A stretch of 7,569 nucleotides of DNA from Aquabacterium sp. (GTDB lineage: Bacteria > Pseudomonadota > Gammaproteobacteria > Burkholderiales > Burkholderiaceae_C): the NCBI GenBank assembly GCA_017989885.1, contig JAGNPA010000076.1, positions 1 to 7,569 on the forward strand, read 5' to 3'. The notes under the pieces were generated by a model, which ran no database searches, was not told the DNA's origin, and worked only from the letters and a program-made list of their open reading frames with translations. A program made the position numbers and the translations under genes. Shown here one piece after another: positions 6,351 to 7,569 of this stretch (position 1 is its first letter; every line of letters begins with the position of its first letter).

Positions 6351-6929
6351 TCAAGCAGACAGTCGCTTGCCAGCCCACAAGACTTGGTCAATGACCCCTT
6401 GAACCTGAACCCGATGCCCATCAGACTTCAACGTGCCGTCCTCATTGAACGCTTCACTGGCCCGACCCAACGCAAACTGTTTGGGTGCAACCCAGCACTG
6501 CAGATTCATCATCAGCGGCTGCAAATGGGAGAGCGAACGCAGTCCACCCAAGGCTCCGTTGGACGCGGAGAGTAGCCCGACGACCTTGCCCGCAAGAGGA
6601 TCACGACCGCCCCAAACCGGGTGACCCTTGACCGGGCTGCTGGCCCAGTCAATGGTGTTTTTCAGAAGGCCGGTGTAGCTCGCGTTGTACTCGGGTGAGA
6701 CGATGATCCAGGCCGGGTGGGCGTCCATGACGTCCTTCAGGCGGATCACATCGGCCGGTGTACCGCGCGCTTCGAGGTCGGCGTTGTACAGCGGGATATC
6801 GAAGTCCACGAGTTCGAGGTGGGTCACTTCGGCGCCTGCGGTGCGCGCCAATGTGGCGGTGGCGGCAGCGAGACGGCGGTTGAAGGAGTGTTCACGGGTG
6901 CTGCCCGCGAAGATCAGAAGTTTAGTCAT
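6351..6929 (-). CDS. NADPH-dependent FMN reductase-family (flavodoxin-like) protein
   Basis: 192 residues from ATG 6929. This start is preferred to the in-frame ATG at 6950 because MTKLLIFAGSTREHSFNRRLA places the first beta strand and the FMN phosphate loop (GSTREHSFN, 9-17) at the usual N-terminal position. The second landmark, SPEYNASYTGLLKNTIDW (78-95), is the flavin-contacting PEYN motif of the ArsH/ChrR/SsuE-type NAD(P)H:FMN or quinone/azo/chromate reductases. A Gly-rich turn, GALGGLRS (125-132), follows. Length is normal. The family reduces FMN or quinones with NAD(P)H in the cytoplasm. It is divergent from mnmG (123 bp apart) and separated from the HD cluster by 410 bp of repeats, so it is probably an independent transcription unit. 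Its ribosome binding site is poor. Confidence 0.9.
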   Translation of the reverse strand: MTKLLIFAGSTREHSFNRRLAAATATLARTAGAEVTHLELVDFDIPLYNADLEARGTPADVIRLKDVMDAHPAWIIVSPEYNASYTGLLKNTIDWASSPVKGHPVWGGRDPLAGKVVGLLSASNGALGGLRSLSHLQPLMMNLQCWVAPKQFALGRASEAFNEDGTLKSDGHRVQVQGVIDQVLWAGKRLSA

Positions 6930-6962
6930 GCGCGTATTGTCGCCAAACAATGCCCGTAGTGA

Positions 6963-6991
6963 TTGCCCAAAAATGAGGCAGCCAGTAAAAT
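6963..6991 (+). promoter_or_regulatory. Predicted sigma70-type promoter of mnmG
   Basis: TTGCCC (6963-6968) and TAAAAT (6986-6991) are separated by exactly 17 bp, close to the sigma70 consensus. This places the transcript start near 6998 and gives a leader of about 55 nt before the mnmG ATG. It lies in the 123-bp divergent region shared with the FMN reductase gene, for which no comparable minus-strand promoter is visible. Confidence 0.55.
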
Positions 6992-7052
6992 CGCCGGCTA
7001 CCCTCTATCTGGCGAGCCACCTGCTTTCATCGGCGCGCCCCACAAGAACACC

Positions 7053-7526
7053 ATGCTGTATCCAGAACATTTCGACGTCATCGTCGTTGGCGGTGGCCAT
7101 GCCGGAACTGAGGCCGCTTTGGCCGCGGCTCGCATGGGCGCCAAGACCCTGCTGCTGTCGCACAACATCGAGACGCTGGGGCAGATGAGTTGCAACCCGT
7201 CCATCGGTGGAATCGGCAAGGGTCACCTGGTCAAAGAAGTGGACGCGATGGGCGGCGCAATGGCATTGGCCACTGACGAAGCAGGTATTCAGTTCCGCAT
7301 TCTCAATTCCAGCAAGGGCCCGGCCGTGCGCGCCACCCGTGCGCAGGCCGACCGGATTCTGTACAAGGCGGCAATCCGACGCATGCTGGAGAACCAGCCC
7401 AACCTGCAACTGTTCCAGCAGGCAGTGGACGACCTGATCATTGAAACGGATAGGAAATTCAACCGCATGAGGCCAAGTATGGCACGAGTTTTGGGCCTCG
7501 AAACACGTTCGGCCAAGGAAGGTTGA
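7053..7526 (+). CDS. mnmG: tRNA uridine-5-carboxymethylaminomethyl modification enzyme MnmG (GidA), broken after about residue 131-134
   Basis: ATG 7053 gives [22 protein letters not shown], the standard GidA N-terminus; no strong Shine-Dalgarno precedes it. The FAD-binding GGGHAG (13-18), [20 protein letters not shown] (45-64) and [17 protein letters not shown] (85-101) are all nearly invariant in the family. MnmG with MnmE installs the cmnm5 group on the wobble uridine of several tRNAs using FAD and methylenetetrahydrofolate. Full-length proteins are about 630-650 residues. Here similarity stops at DDLIIETDR (about 7454); the next 23 codons are unrelated and end in TGA at 7524-7526, giving 157 residues. 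The expected continuation, a beta hairpin starting like VVGAVTQ, is missing. The fragment lacks most of the enzyme, so it would be non-functional if the sequence is correct. Confidence 0.85.
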   Translation: MLYPEHFDVIVVGGGHAGTEAALAAARMGAKTLLLSHNIETLGQMSCNPSIGGIGKGHLVKEVDAMGGAMALATDEAGIQFRILNSSKGPAVRATRAQADRILYKAAIRRMLENQPNLQLFQQAVDDLIIETDRKFNRMRPSMARVLGLETRSAKEG

Positions 7527-7569
7527 GCGCTCGCTTGCCGCTCAATGGCAAGAGCTTGGGAGGCAGTAT
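7455..7569. other. Unrecognised right-edge sequence replacing the rest of mnmG
   Basis: These 115 bp match no MnmG reading frame. Both a plus-strand frame (starting after a stop at 7451-7453) and a minus-strand frame entering from the right edge, with its stop (TGA) at 7460-7462, stay open to the window end. The latter would end ...LVPYLASCG, so the tail could hold the C-terminus of a minus-strand gene. I do not recognise either product. A small stem CTTGCC/GGCAAG with a 7-nt loop lies near 7530-7550. A mobile-element end is possible, but no transposase motif or terminal repeat is identifiable. Confidence 0.4.

Noticed and set aside
6082..6402. Plus-strand frame of 106 codons in the 410-bp gap
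   Set aside because: It runs through both palindromic repeats and into the antisense of the FMN reductase gene; Arg/Ser-rich composition and no recognisable motif.
1..7569. CRISPR arrays, tRNA, rRNA and prophage genes
   Set aside because: No regularly spaced direct repeats, no tRNA-like sequence and no phage structural or integrase genes were seen on either strand.

Overview
The window looks like a chromosomal fragment from a high-GC betaproteobacterium, most likely Burkholderiales/Comamonadaceae. This rests on the protein flavour, the GC-rich third positions and the betaproteobacterial style of LpdA and MnmG; no rRNA or other phylogenetic marker gene is present. Every gene from 6929 leftwards lies on the minus strand. 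Only mnmG at the right end is on the plus strand.

Layout from left to right: (1) an lpdA fragment (E3 of pyruvate dehydrogenase) that runs off the left edge and whose 5' part is missing. (2) A beta-class glutathione S-transferase whose 3' half is missing; the two broken genes meet near 926. (3) A minus-strand catabolic-looking cluster, in transcription order: HD-domain protein (5940-5353), class II aldolase/adducin-family protein (5356-4601, ATGA overlap), coniferyl-aldehyde-dehydrogenase-like ALDH (4479-3037) and GMC-family FAD oxidoreductase (2983-1379), with the GST as the next gene. (4) A 410-bp gap (5941-6350) holding two inverted, internally palindromic repeat elements. (5) An NADPH-dependent FMN reductase-family gene (6929-6351). 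(6) A divergent intergenic region with a good sigma70-type promoter for mnmG. (7) mnmG, which loses similarity to its family after about residue 131-134 and runs into 115 bp of unrecognised sequence.

How the genes may work together: GMC dehydrogenase (alcohol to aldehyde) followed by ALDH (aldehyde to acid) is a classic alcohol oxidation pair. The HD protein carries the full two-metal ligand pattern (H57, H81-D82, H92, H115, D154/155) and a YDD motif like that of PhnZ-type mixed-valent di-iron oxygenases. The aldolase-family protein keeps its zinc histidines but has Gly where fuculose aldolase has its catalytic Glu. Together these suggest a small, uncharacterised oxidative pathway for an alcohol/aldehyde substrate, possibly aromatic or lignin-derived. 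The substrate cannot be read from the sequence.

The two mid-gene breaks, one near each end, are the other notable point. They may be real rearrangements or assembly/cloning chimeras. Sequence alone cannot separate these.
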